Of a stretch of DNA of 64,000 bases, positions 1-9,998 are shown piece by piece; the first letter of the stretch is position 1; every line of letters starts with the position of its first letter. The notes below the pieces were generated by a model, which saw only the letters and a program-made list of their open reading frames with translations, did no database searches and was not told the DNA's origin. Source of the DNA: Echria macrotheca (Eukaryota; Ascomycota; Sordariomycetes; Sordariales; Schizotheciaceae); the NCBI GenBank assembly GCA_030411725.1, contig MU839847.1:186001-250000 (forward strand). The letters run 5' to 3'. The position numbers and the translations under genes were made by a program.

Positions 1-361
1 CGCAGAAAGGCCAGCCAGAGGAAGGTCTATATTAATAATTACTTATAAGGCAGTGGTAAGGACAAATCAGGCCTTTTTCCACTTACCAGAGATCCTTTTA
101 AAAGAGTTTTTAGACCTTAACAGCACGTACTTAGGCCTATTTCTGTGAATAACATGCCGCTACCACCCAAACGCACCCCTCCTACTTGCCGGAAAGGAAG
201 CCATCGGCACCACTAAATTTTCATTTCTTTCATCGTATGAGATGAGCTTTCTCAAACATGTAACTGAGGGAAGTTTTGTAACGAGCCCGAGTTTAGCCCG
301 TCATAACAATCGACCAAGCACTGCTCCTGAATGGCCGAATAACTGAGAGAAATTCCAGGTA
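1..361. other. Intergenic, left edge
   Basis: No coding region is supported here. This is the 3' flank of the GH28 gene, which ends at 362 on the minus strand. AT-rich stretches near the left edge could include its polyadenylation region, but no signal was assigned. Confidence 0.5.
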
Positions 362-1999
362 TCACGAACACCCACTACCCGTCAAGCCCGTAACTCCGCC
401 CGGCTTGACATTGGTGCAAGCGCCCCTCGCGCCCGCCGACGTGCCATTTTTGGATGCCGCGAGACTGACGTCCTCGAATACAATATTATAGCAGGGCTTC
501 CTCTTCGAGCACGAGATCGAAGCCGTGCGGCCGCTACTGGAGTTGATCCAGCCGGTGAAGTTTTTGAACACGACGTTAGAGATGTCCATATTCGATGTCC
601 CCGCCAGGGAACCTGGTAGTTTTTATCATCAGTTCTTTTTCCTCGCTATCCATCTTTTGCAAAAAGTTGGGAAGACGTACCGTTATTCCCGCTGTTCTGG
701 TCGATGGCCGGACCGCCGGCGGCGCCTTCGATGTAGAAGTTTTCGAAACGCACGTTCGAGACGGAACCCCTATTGCATGTTAGTCGGATGTAGATTTCAT
801 GAGCACTCTCGCCAACAGCAACAACAAAAAAACAGAAAAAAAAGGGGGGGAGGGGGGTGACCTACCATCCACCGCCGCGGGGCTCTCCACCACTCTCATA
901 GTAGCTCCCCTGAGACGCTAGCTCCCCAATCCACGTCTTGATGTAGGCAGAATTGTGCATATCCTCATTGTAAGTCTGGATATGGACATCCCTGACCACC
1001 ACGTTCTCCACCGACGAGTCCTCAAGGTACTGACCCAGGCTGCCGATGGCGATGCCATTCCCCCCGTGGCAGGTCACCTCGATCGAAATTAGCAAGAACT
1101 CCAAGAGAATCTCGGGACGCACTCACATTCTGGATGAAGATGTTGTACGACCGCGGCTTGATGGCTACGCAGTCATCACCGCCCTGGTAGTAGAAGTTGG
1201 TCAGCTCGACGTTGAAGGCGTCCATGGTGTCGAAGCCGTCCGTGTTCTGCACCCAGTTGGTGCCGTACGGCGCCTGTAGGGCCGTCGAGTTGCACGTGAT
1301 GTCGTGGAAGCGCAGGTGTGTCGTTCATGATGTTGAGCGCCCAGAGCGGTGAGTCCTTCACCGAGACTGTTTTGTCTCCTGGTCAGCTTTTTTTCCTGTA
1401 GAGGAGGATGTTTTCGGGGAAACTCTTACAGCGCTCCACAGTCACGTCGCTGACGTTCCAGAACACTAATGGCATGGGCCGGCCAGGTTGCGTGTCTTTT
1501 TTCTCGGCGTTATACCAGGCGTTGCCATTGCCGTTGATGCCGCCGGTCCCGTGCCCGTCGATGCGGATCCGCTCCCCGGAGATGATGAAACCCGCGTGGT
1601 GATTCTGGAAGGCGATGGGGTAGGAGTTGGAACGCCAGTAAGTTAGGTTATCGGAGAGCTATAGTCTCGTTAACCAAGGTCTTGAACGTCTGTTGTCTTG
1701 CTGCGTACCAGCCAGGTGCCCCGCCACTCGAGAGTAACATCATAGAGGACAGGATTGAGTCTCGTGGCGATGTTGTACGTCTCGCCCTGCGGAAAGACAA
1801 TAGTTCCGCCATTATTACAGTCCCTGAAAGCAGCAAGAATCTGGGCCACGTCGTCTTGTCCGTTGCCGAGTGGCTTTATGGTACAAGTCTTGGATGGCTC
1901 TGCGCGCGGGAGAAGCGGAGTCCGCAACTGGGGTTTGGACACAGCCCAACCCCAGGGGATGAATGAGGCGGAGAGAACGAGAAACTTCAAGACCAACAT
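362..1999 (-). CDS. GH28 exo-polygalacturonase-type pectinase, with a frameshift
   Basis: Secreted glycoside hydrolase family 28 enzyme; by family knowledge it cleaves alpha-1,4-galacturonate linkages in pectin. Six exons on the minus strand: 1999-1709, 1658-1430, 1366-1127, 1077-866, 769-681, 612-362; about 437 residues if the frame were continuous. Seen: an N-terminal hydrophobic signal (MLVLKFLVLSASF...), WVQNTDGFDT (catalytic NTD, about residue 215), QGGDDCVAIKP (about 236), CHGGNGIAIGSLGQY, and YIKTW. The GGNG form in place of GGHG and the YIKTW form fit exo-acting members. In exon 3 the frame breaks between LNIMN and LRFHDITCN (near 1315-1326): a GACACAC run looks 2 bases short of a (CA)n tract, and no intron can explain it. 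It may be a recent inactivating slip or a sequence error. It shares a promoter region with the divergent GH78 gene. Confidence 0.88.
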
Positions 2000-2517
2000 G
2001 GTGTTAGGATGGGAAAAATTTCTTGGCGGTCTTACCCCACTAGATTTTATAACACTTGTACAGGAGGTCTTCCGCTCGCTTTTCTATTGACCATGCCGCA
2101 TCCAAGACTTTAGCCGTGCCGAATCCTCTGGCGATTGGAGGCAGAATAGCAAGGTTTATGGTCTACTACTTTGCCAATACGCGATCACCCGAGATGGCCG
2201 TGGGGATTGGCGTTTGCATCCGTTGAGCTAAAGACTACCGAGGTACGTTATAAAAGGCTACATATCGTTTGACTTCTCCTCTCGCTCTGAGTTACTGTTC
2301 CCCTTAATTCGTCAAGCTTGAACCAGGCATTCTTCCATCAATAGCGTTCGTAAAATCGTCCCGGGTAAGGGCCCGAAGCGGGTAATAATCCTGGCCTCTC
2401 GGGAAGGAAATAGGAAGGAAATTGTAATGACCCGGAGGTCGGGGTGGGCGACGGCGGTTGACCACGACCAAGATTTCCTCTACAAAAAGTCTTGCCGTGG
2501 ACACAGGAGATGAGACA
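2000..2517. promoter_or_regulatory. Divergent promoter of GH28 and GH78 genes
   Basis: The 518 bases between the two start codons serve both pectin genes. On the minus strand a TTATAAAAT box at 2052-2044 lies about 45 bases before the GH28 ATG. On the plus strand TATAAAA at 2249-2255 lies about 265 bases before the GH78 ATG, implying a long leader or a more proximal start. Assignment of these boxes is by position and sequence only. Confidence 0.6.
2134..2141 (-). promoter_or_regulatory. Candidate galacturonate-responsive element (CCNCCAAT)
   Basis: The minus strand reads CCTCCAAT about 135 bases upstream of the GH28 start codon. This matches the CCNCCAAT core of the galacturonic-acid-responsive element bound by GaaR-type Zn2Cys6 regulators in Aspergillus and Botrytis. 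The preceding base is G rather than the pyrimidine of the longer consensus. An 8-mer with one free position occurs often by chance, so location upstream of a pectinase gene is the main support. Confidence 0.4.
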
Positions 2518-4767
2518 ATGGCCAGATGTATAACATCATTTTTTCTTGGCTTTTCCACTTGCCTCGCCGCCATACAACCAGCAACAGCGGCATCATGCTG
2601 GAAGAACACGCCATGCAGTTCCATTACCGAAACCGCCTTCCCTGGGCCCTGGGAATCCAACATATTTGCACCTCCGTCTCGAACCGTGCGGCCCAAATCC
2701 ATCATATCCCTAACCACGGGTCAGATCATCTCGGCGTACAATGGTACTGCTACGCTGGGCACCAACGGCTCGACGGTCGTCCTTGATTTCGGCATCGAGG
2801 TCGGCGGCCTCGTGTCCCTCAAGTACACAGTCAGAGGCACGGGCGGCGGTTCCCTGGGGCTCGCCTTCACCGAAGCAAAGGACTTCATCGGTCAGTGGTC
2901 CGACTCGTCCAACGGCCGCTTCCAGTCTCCCGATGGGGCCATCTATTCCGGTTTCGACGGCCCAGGACCAGTTTCTTACACCATGCCGGACGCCAAGCTG
3001 CGCGGTGGCTTCCGCTATCTCACTCTGTTTCTAATGTCGAACGGCACCGCGGCCGTTGACCTCCTGGACGTGTCGCTAGCCATCGGCTTCCAGCCCACGT
3101 GGAGCAACCTTCGCGCGTACCAGGGCTACTTCCACAGCAACGACGAGCAGCTCAACGCCATCTGGTACAGCGGCGCGTACACGCTGCAGACCAACGCCGT
3201 GCCGCCAAACACGGGCAGGTGGGTGCCCATGCTCAGGGCTGGGTGGGCGAACAACGGGACACTTGGACCGGGCGATACCATCATGGTCGACGGAGCAAAG
3301 CGAGATCGGGCCGTGTGGCCGGGCGACATGGGGGTGGCTGTCCCCTCGACATTTGTTAGCATTGGTGACCTAGAGTATGCCCCCTGATCCCGCCCAATCC
3401 TGGCGTGTATTTGTGGGTCCGTTCTACCTCTAACTCTTTGATCCGCCGTCAGAAGCGTCAAAAACGCTCTGCAGGTTATGTACGACTACCAGAACAAGGA
3501 CGGCTCGTTCCCCGAGGCCGGGCCGCCCCTCCTCCAACAGGGAAGCGATACGTACCACATGTAAGCATAGCCCGTATCACCTGCTTCCATCACCAGAGCC
3601 TTTTCTTTGGTGCTCCCTAGAGCATCTCACTAACAAGCAACCAGGTGGACCATGATCGGCACATATAACTACATCCTCTACACCAACGACACGGCCTTTC
3701 TGCGCCAAAACTGGCCCGCCTACCGCCGCGCCATGGACTACATCTACGCCAAGGTCCAGCCCACCCCCTGGGGCAGCCTCCTCAACGTCACGGGGCTGCG
3801 CGACTGGGCGCGCTGGCAGACGGGCGGCACGCAAGCCTCGGCCCAAATGCTGCTCTACCGCACCCTAGTGACAGCCGCCGAGCTAGCGACGTGGGCGGGC
3901 GAAGCCAGCGACTTCATACAGACGCTCACGGCCCGCGCCTCGTCCCTGCGGAACGCGACGCTTGCGCGCTGCTACGACACCGCCTTCGGCGCCTTCCGCG
4001 ACAACGCAACGACGACAACCCTCCACCCACAAGACGCAAACAGCATGTCCGTCCTCTTCGGCCTCGTGGACGCCGCCTCGGCCGAGGCCCAGTCCATCAG
4101 CGCCCGGCTGCTGGACAACTGGACGCCCATCGGACCCGCGGCGCCCGAGCTGCCGGGGAATATCTCGCCGTTTATCAGCTCCCTGGAAGTGGCGGCGCAT
4201 CTCACGGCGGGACGGACGGCGAGGGCGCTCGAGTTGATCCGGCGCTGTTGGGGGTGGTATCTGCGCCACCCTAACGGCACGGGGAGTACCGTTGTTGAGG
4301 GGTATCTTGTCGATGGCACGTGGGGATATCGCTGGGACCGTGGGTATGGCGATGATTTCTCGTATGTCAGCCACGCGCACGGCTGGAGCTCGGGGCCTAC
4401 TAGCGCGTTGACTGAGTTTGTTCTTGGTCTGCGGGTGACGGCGCCGCTGGGGAGCGAGTGGTTGTTTGCGCCTCAGCTTGGGGACCTGGACGATGTCCAG
4501 GGCGGTTTTGTCACGGGCCTGGGCAAGTTCTGGGCCCGTTGGGTCAGGGGTGTCGACGGGTACAGTGCTTCGCTCAGTACGCCGGCGGGCACCGCTGGAC
4601 TGCTTGTTTTGCCGGTGCTGGCTCAGGGCCAGATGCCGAGCGTGGTTGTGGATGGGAAACGGGAGAGTCCTCGGTGGTATCGGCGGAGTGATGCCGGCGA
4701 CCTGGTGTCGGTCGAGGCGTTGGGCGGGAATCATACCATACAAGTGTCTTTGCCGCTTGTCAGTTAG
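2518..4767 (+). CDS. GH78 alpha-L-rhamnosidase, secreted
   Basis: Glycoside hydrolase family 78 type enzyme, expected to release L-rhamnose from rhamnogalacturonan or plant glycosides outside the cell. Three exons: 2518-3374, 3453-3560, 3645-4767; 695 residues. The ATG at 2518 gives a signal peptide (MARCITSFFLGFSTCLAAIQPATA). An N-terminal beta-sandwich part is followed by the six-hairpin region; DGAKRDRAVWPGDMG at about residues 258-272 is the fungal GH78 active-site strip, and GWSSGPTSALTEFVLGLRV lies near the end of the barrel before the C-terminal beta domain. Many N-glycosylation sequons are visible. Both introns (78 and 84 bases) keep frame: GDLE|SVKNALQ and TYH|MWTMIG. With the divergent GH28 gene it makes a rhamnogalacturonan/pectin pair. 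The precise substrate is inferred. Confidence 0.9.
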
Positions 4768-5459
4768 CAGTAGCCGGTCTTAATGTTGGCGATGGGTAGC
4801 TGGCGAGCAGGCAGTACTCGCATTGGATGTGAATCGTCCAAATCATCCATGCCCCTAATATCAAAGTCTGACATCATTGGCAGTGCAGGTTAACGGGACG
4901 CCCGGATATTTGCCGCTTTAGCGACCAAGGCAATTTCATGGTGCGGGAGGATGTGTATGGGTGCACGTGTACGGGGTATTTACGGGTGGTGGAGGCGACC
5001 AGTCAGAGAACGGCCTGCGGCACGTGGTCCCCCTGAGGGTCACCACGCCTCTTGATCTGGTTTCTCGCCAAGAAATATCTCTTGCTGCCGTTAATCATGG
5101 TATGTAAGCTGCAGGGGACTGGTTCTGTCATTGCGGAGCAGACATTGTGTTACGGGAAAACGGCTCAGGGTAGGAACATAGAAAACCTGGTCTATCGACG
5201 TCAACACCAGACACGCACATCACGCACATCACGCAAATCACCAAACATAGTGACCATTAAGCATTAAGGTAGTCTACTCACTACCCCAATTTACACCCCC
5301 GTGAAGAGGAATACAAGGTATAAAAGTCTGAACCGGATGCCATCCCATCATAACCAAACAGGAACGTGGTCCGCCCGTTTTAACCATTCTGTCATCCCAT
5401 TATACGCATATTACGTCCCACGGGTGTTACTCCGTGAGAAAAAGAGGAACATAAGAAAC
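4768..5459. other. Intergenic, convergent 3' flanks
   Basis: Lies between the 3' ends of the GH78 gene and the minus-strand Thr-rich protein gene. No coding signal is supported. It includes a short 9-base tandem repeat at 5213-5239. Confidence 0.5.
5213..5239. repeat. Three-copy 9-bp tandem repeat
   Basis: Unit acgcacatc at 5213-5221 and 5222-5230, with a one-mismatch third copy (acgcaaatc) at 5231-5239. A simple minisatellite in intergenic DNA; no function is implied. Confidence 0.75.
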
Positions 5460-7934
5460 TTAGTTGAGGATGGAAAGCGGCAGCGCATGGAAGTTGTCAA
5501 AGCTGTAATCCGCCTTCTTGCCGTTGCCGGTCGTCGTCACGCTAATGGTGAGAGTATTCGCCGTCGTCACAGCCGGTCCAACGCCGCTGGCGCAGGTGAA
5601 GATATAGCTGAAATACGACCACTGTCCACCGGTGGCGGGACCAATGGTCTCGGTGGGGTCGTTGATGACGGTGTTTCCGATCTTGACGGCGACAGTCTGA
5701 CCAGAGCCGCTGTTGCTGCTGGCACCGATAGCATCAAAGGTGAGACGGTATTTCTGGCCGGCCGTGCAACTCAGGACCTGCGAGACGGCTATGCCGGCGC
5801 CGTTGGTGACCTGGATGCGCAGCGCGTCGCCGCCTCCCGAGCCGCCGCCCGTTGCGATCGTCGCGGACCGAGTCGCGCCCGCGGGGGCATTGGGTGGCGT
5901 GTTGGCCACGGTCCAGCCGGACAGCGGCGACGAGTCCTCGAAGCCGCCGTTGGTCACGACGAAGGGCCACGAGCTGCAGGCCGCTGTCTGGGTGGCGGTC
6001 ACGGTCGACGTATAGCTGAGCGTCTTGGTGGCCGTGCTGGTGAGCGTCGCCGTGTTGGTGAGTGTCGCCGTGTTGGTGAGCGTTGCGGTGTTGGTCTTGG
6101 TGCTGACCCACCAGGCCGTGGTCGTCTCGGTGTTGGTCAGCGTCTTGGTCTCGGTCTCGGTGTTAGTCTTGGTATCGGTTTCGGTGTTAGTCTTGGTCTC
6201 AACCTCGGTCTGGGTGGAGGTCCACACAGCCCAGGCAGTCGTGGTCGACGTGTCCGTAACCGTGGCCGTGTTCGTGACCGTAGCCGTGTCGGTCTGGGTG
6301 GCCGTATCGGTCTTGGTCTCAATCTCGGTCTGGGTCGAGGTCCACACAGCCCAGGCAGTGGTCGTGGCCGTCAGTGTGTCGGTGGCCGTCTCGGTGTGAG
6401 TGTACACGGCCCAGGCGGTGCTAGTGGCGGTCGCCGTCTCGGTCGCTGTCGAGAAGTACGACGTGACGGTGGTCTCGGTAGCCCAGTTTGTGGCAGTGGC
6501 CGTGACGGTGTTGGTGTTGGTGAGGATGTCAGTCACGGTGTAGGTCTTGGGAGGCGCGGGTCCGGGGCCGGGGCCGCCACCTGGGCCCTTGCCCTTGCCC
6601 GTGGGCCAGGCAGTCGTCGTGATATCCTTGGTCGACGTCTTGGTGATGGTCACGTAGACGTCCTGGCCGGCGCTGGTGATGGTCTTGGTTTCGATGTCGG
6701 TGATGGTGTGGGTGAGCGTCACAGGCTCAGGCAGGGCCCAAGAGCTGGACCAAGTGGGCCAGGTTGTGACGGTATCGGTCTCGGTGGCAGTCTTGGTTGC
6801 CGTCTTGGTAGCGGTGACGGTGACGTGGATGGTCGGGCGGGGACCGTGGGGAATGATGGGGAGCTTCTTGGAAGTGGACCAGGCGGGGGTGGTCGTGATG
6901 GTCGTGGTCTCGGTGATGTAGACTGGAGGATCGGTCTCGGTAACACTGGCGGTGGCTGTCTGGGTGACGGTGATGGTGCTGGGAGCGGCCGATGACCAGC
7001 TCGACCACGAAGGCCACGCCGTAGAGGTCACGGTGATGTAAACATCGCTGGGCTGCGTCGTGACGGACGTGGCCGTCTCGGTGACGGTGTAAGTATGCGT
7101 CACAGGGGCAGCCGACGACCAGGTGCCGGACCACGAGGGCCAGGTCGTGACGAACTCCTTGGCAGTCGCCGTCACGGTCTGGGTGTCGGTGATGTACACG
7201 TCGTTGCCGGCGTGGGTCTCGGTCAGGGTAGTCGTGACCGTCTTCTTGCCTTTGCCCTTGCCTCCCTTGCCCTTGCCCTTGACCGTCTCGGTGGCCGTGG
7301 CCGTGACCGTCTCCTCATCCTTGTCGGTGACGGTGATGGTCGAGTAGATGACCGAAGGGGTCCAGGCAGGCCACGACGACGTAGTTGGGACCGAGATGAC
7401 GGTGACGGTCGAAACGATAACGCTGGTTTGAGCCGTGCAGGTGGCCCCGGTCGGCTTGGGAGCGGGCCAGGTGGTCTGGGTAACCGTCACCGTCTTCGGC
7501 TTGGCCGTGACGGTATCGGTGGCGGCGGTGACGCCGATGCAGGAGCAGGCCGAGGTGAAGTGGGCAGGCGAGAAGGACTTGGTGGCCGTCAACTTGTCGA
7601 GGCACTTGAAAGGAGGAATACCCGGCGGCGGGCCCCTCTTGCAGTCAGCTTTCTCCTTGGCGTCCCGGCGAGGGTTCTTAGGTCCCGGCGGCTGGGCCCA
7701 GTCGGTGACGGTGACGACCTTTGTCTCGGTGACGGTCGGGGTTACCGTCGAGGTGGCATGACCGCCGGCCGTGATGGTCCAGGTGCAGAACCCGCTGGCG
7801 GCAACCTTGGAGCTGTGGAAGCACTCGACGATCTCATCGTCGGAGCAGAAGTCTTTCTTGGGAGGCTCCTGCTTGGGGAAGGCAACGGCAGAGCCTACGG
7901 CGAGGCCGCCGAGGAGCGCCGTGGTTAGGCGCAT
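5460..7934 (-). CDS. Secreted Thr/Val-rich repetitive cell-surface protein with C-terminal binding-like domain
   Basis: Intronless, 824 residues. The ATG at 7934 gives a clear signal peptide (MRLTTALLGGLAVGSAVAFP). Residues about 22-150 hold two Cys-containing patches (DFCSDDEIVECF, FCTWTI, KCLDKL, FTSACSCIG) typical of fungal secreted proteins. Then some 500 residues are built of TVT/TAT-type repeats with recurring VYIT and AWPSW/AWAVWTSTQT blocks, interrupted by Lys/Gly-rich linkers (KGKGGKGKGKK). The last about 160 residues (NGGFEDSSPLSGWTV... YSFDNFHAL) look like a jelly-roll carbohydrate-binding domain of the CBM4/9-like kind found at the end of many fungal mucin-like proteins. The dense Thr predicts heavy O-mannosylation. 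No GPI signal or transmembrane segment is evident. A role as adhesin or wall protein is inference. Confidence 0.85.
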   Translation of the reverse strand: MRLTTALLGGLAVGSAVAFPKQEPPKKDFCSDDEIVECFHSSKVAASGFCTWTITAGGHATSTVTPTVTETKVVTVTDWAQPPGPKNPRRDAKEKADCKRGPPPGIPPFKCLDKLTATKSFSPAHFTSACSCIGVTAATDTVTAKPKTVTVTQTTWPAPKPTGATCTAQTSVIVSTVTVISVPTTSSWPAWTPSVIYSTITVTDKDEETVTATATETVKGKGKGGKGKGKKTVTTTLTETHAGNDVYITDTQTVTATAKEFVTTWPSWSGTWSSAAPVTHTYTVTETATSVTTQPSDVYITVTSTAWPSWSSWSSAAPSTITVTQTATASVTETDPPVYITETTTITTTPAWSTSKKLPIIPHGPRPTIHVTVTATKTATKTATETDTVTTWPTWSSSWALPEPVTLTHTITDIETKTITSAGQDVYVTITKTSTKDITTTAWPTGKGKGPGGGPGPGPAPPKTYTVTDILTNTNTVTATATNWATETTVTSYFSTATETATATSTAWAVYTHTETATDTLTATTTAWAVWTSTQTEIETKTDTATQTDTATVTNTATVTDTSTTTAWAVWTSTQTEVETKTNTETDTKTNTETETKTLTNTETTTAWWVSTKTNTATLTNTATLTNTATLTSTATKTLSYTSTVTATQTAACSSWPFVVTNGGFEDSSPLSGWTVANTPPNAPAGATRSATIATGGGSGGGDALRIQVTNGAGIAVSQVLSCTAGQKYRLTFDAIGASSNSGSGQTVAVKIGNTVINDPTETIGPATGGQWSYFSYIFTCASGVGPAVTTANTLTISVTTTGNGKKADYSFDNFHALPLSILN

Positions 7935-9708
7935 GGCGAGGGATTAAACGAACGACTGGTTATTACAAGATATTTGGGTGAACGAGTGACGCGAGCACCT
8001 CGCTGAAGCGAATGGCAGCTGAGGGAACTCTGGATTGGGGATGAAGACCAACTCGAGAGAAAGGGTCCCAGACGGGCATCGTGGGCTTCATCTCTACATG
8101 TATGGACATCGCCGTCCGTGGCCGGCCCCCAATACCGGCTCCCGACAGACCGGCCTGGCCGTTCGCAAGCTTGCCGCGTTCTGCTGTCAGAGCACCTTCG
8201 CATTGCTTTTCGCATTTTTCGCGCTCTGGTGCACGTTCTGCGTTGAAGCCATACTGTGTATTGAGGCCCCTGATGTTTGCAGGGTGTAAGTCCCAAAGCG
8301 ATCACCAAGGGGACAGGGGGGTTGTCGTGGGCGATGGGGCACTGGACGCCACTCGGCTGGGGAGATGAGATGGGCCTCCAAGCGAGGAAGTATTGACGGT
8401 TGCAAGCCAGGGGACCGCCAGGGGGTGCTACCCCGATTTGTGGCGCCTTGCCGCTTGCAGCCTCTCAGCGAGGCGCCAGGGACGGGTTCCTGCGTGGGAC
8501 TGTGCGTCCACTTGCGGTCTGCACCGCGCGACAAACAGGACGCGGTATGTGAAGTTCCCGTGATGAGGACAGCTGCGGCTGAGAATGCGAAAGGATTATT
8601 CCCACAGCGCGGCGCGATATTGGCCTGATTTTCCTTGGCATTGCTCATCGAGAGGACGAGAACCTCAGCACCCAGCAGCGCGGAACCCGTCGGTCATCAC
8701 TGCCCCGCAGCCAAAAACAAGATGCTGACAGCGGGGGGCAGAGGCCCTGCTTGGGGACAAGCATCGCATCACTTTCACCTTCATGTTGTCATCACTTTTA
8801 TCCGTGTCATCAGTCAACATGCCCCCACGAAGCTAAGTATACGAGACGAGTACGCTACTAGCCGGCGGTGTGTTTAGTTATGTACGCGACTGTGGTTGCA
8901 CGGGTCCATGTTGTTCTCTCGCACTGCTCATGGTCCTTGGGCGCTCGTTCCACGATCCTGCAGTTGGTGATTGGCATGGAGAATCCTTCCATCCGCCACA
9001 AAATGCTCCCCGCATTGCGTCTTTGTCGCACACATTGAAGCCTTCAAGCCCCAAAGCCAACTCGAAATAAGCTCAGTGGCTTGACTCACATCTGAGGAGC
9101 TGTCATTTATTTTTCCCTTCCTTTCCCCCAAACGCGAAGCCTTCTTTACTCTTGACCCACATATTTCCAGCAACTTTGGCCAGGGGATCGAGATGCAGGG
9201 CCCAAATCGCGTCAATCCGCGTCTGTGTCTTTAAATAACCCCTGGGGAAATATTGGGCAGGGGTCGGGGAACCCCCGCAACACTCGCACCGCGAATGAGA
9301 CCACCAACCGGCTCCCGAACTTTCCGATCGGGCTCAGGGGCTGAAATGCGACGGCACCACCACGAGCACCACTCACGCGGTTGAGCCTCAGAGGCTGAAA
9401 GGTTGGTATGAGGAGACCAAGACAAACAAAGGAGAAGGAACTTAGCATAAGGTATATGCCAAGCCAAGGACTACTGTATATGGCAAATGGGTTGTTGGAA
9501 CCGAGCCTCTCACGACTCTCCTGCCGCCACTGAACCCAGCACCAACATTGTGCGGCGGGCTGTCGAGCTCTCCAATCTTATTCTTAGGGGCCAGAACTGG
9601 CGCCTCGAAATCGATAGCGGGCTTGAGCATGATCCGTCCCGTGCAATGTGTAAGGCAAAATATCACCCTTTTCATCCATATATCTCTGCGTGTTAAACAA
9701 GCACGTGG
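7935..9708. other. Gene-poor intergenic stretch
   Basis: Begins with the upstream region of the minus-strand Thr-rich protein gene. Reading frames up to about 150 codons occur on both strands but have no recognisable motif, no plausible splice-linked continuation and mutually overlapping frames. I see no supportable gene. Confidence 0.5.
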
Positions 9709-9998
9709 CTCCTGAGAGCCCGGTCTTGGCCTGCAACACGGCCACCATGTCTGATCCGCCAAGCGGAAAGTGCCCGAGGTCTCGGCCCTTGGCGACCTCA
9801 TCACACACCTTGACGACCAACATGACAACACCTGGTTCAGCAGCGCTCCCCCTTCTTTGCCAAGAAAGCCATAAGAATACATAACCACTGCGAGTCCAAT
9901 ATTTCCCTCAGGGCTGTCGACAGTGTGGATGGCAATGCAGCCACAAGGTTGCAAGAACTGAAAGGCTGATCCGTGATTTGGCAGGACCGGACTCTGAC
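9709..9998 (-). pseudogene. Decayed phosphatidylserine decarboxylase-family fragment
   Basis: Pieces of a PSD-like C-terminal part can be followed on the minus strand across two frame changes: ESGPAKSRISLSVLAT (about 9998-9948), then AIHTVDSPEGNIGLAVVMY in another frame, then VVKVCDEVAKGRDLGHFPLG and GSDMVAVLQAKTGLSG (to about 9709) back in the first frame. The order and the KG-x-DLG-x-F-x-x-GGS strip match the end of fungal phosphatidylserine decarboxylase-like proteins, where the GGS/GST segment contributes the pyruvoyl precursor region. The first frame also meets a stop (CRQP-stop). No intact upstream exons were recognised, so this is read as a relic. Assignment rests on remembered family pattern and would need a translated search. 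Confidence 0.5.

Noticed and set aside
3883..4743. 286-codon minus-strand open frame
   Set aside because: Antisense to the catalytic part of the GH78 gene; no motif.
5301..6995. 564-codon plus-strand open frame, Gly/Arg-rich
   Set aside because: Antisense to the Thr/Val-rich protein gene; repetitive ACN/GTN codons leave the opposite strand free of stops. The translation is low-complexity Gly/Arg/Val with no start context.
9442..9954. 170-codon minus-strand frame as a complete gene
   Set aside because: Only a short part matches the PSD family; the match moves to another frame inside it, so it was treated as part of a relic rather than as a gene.
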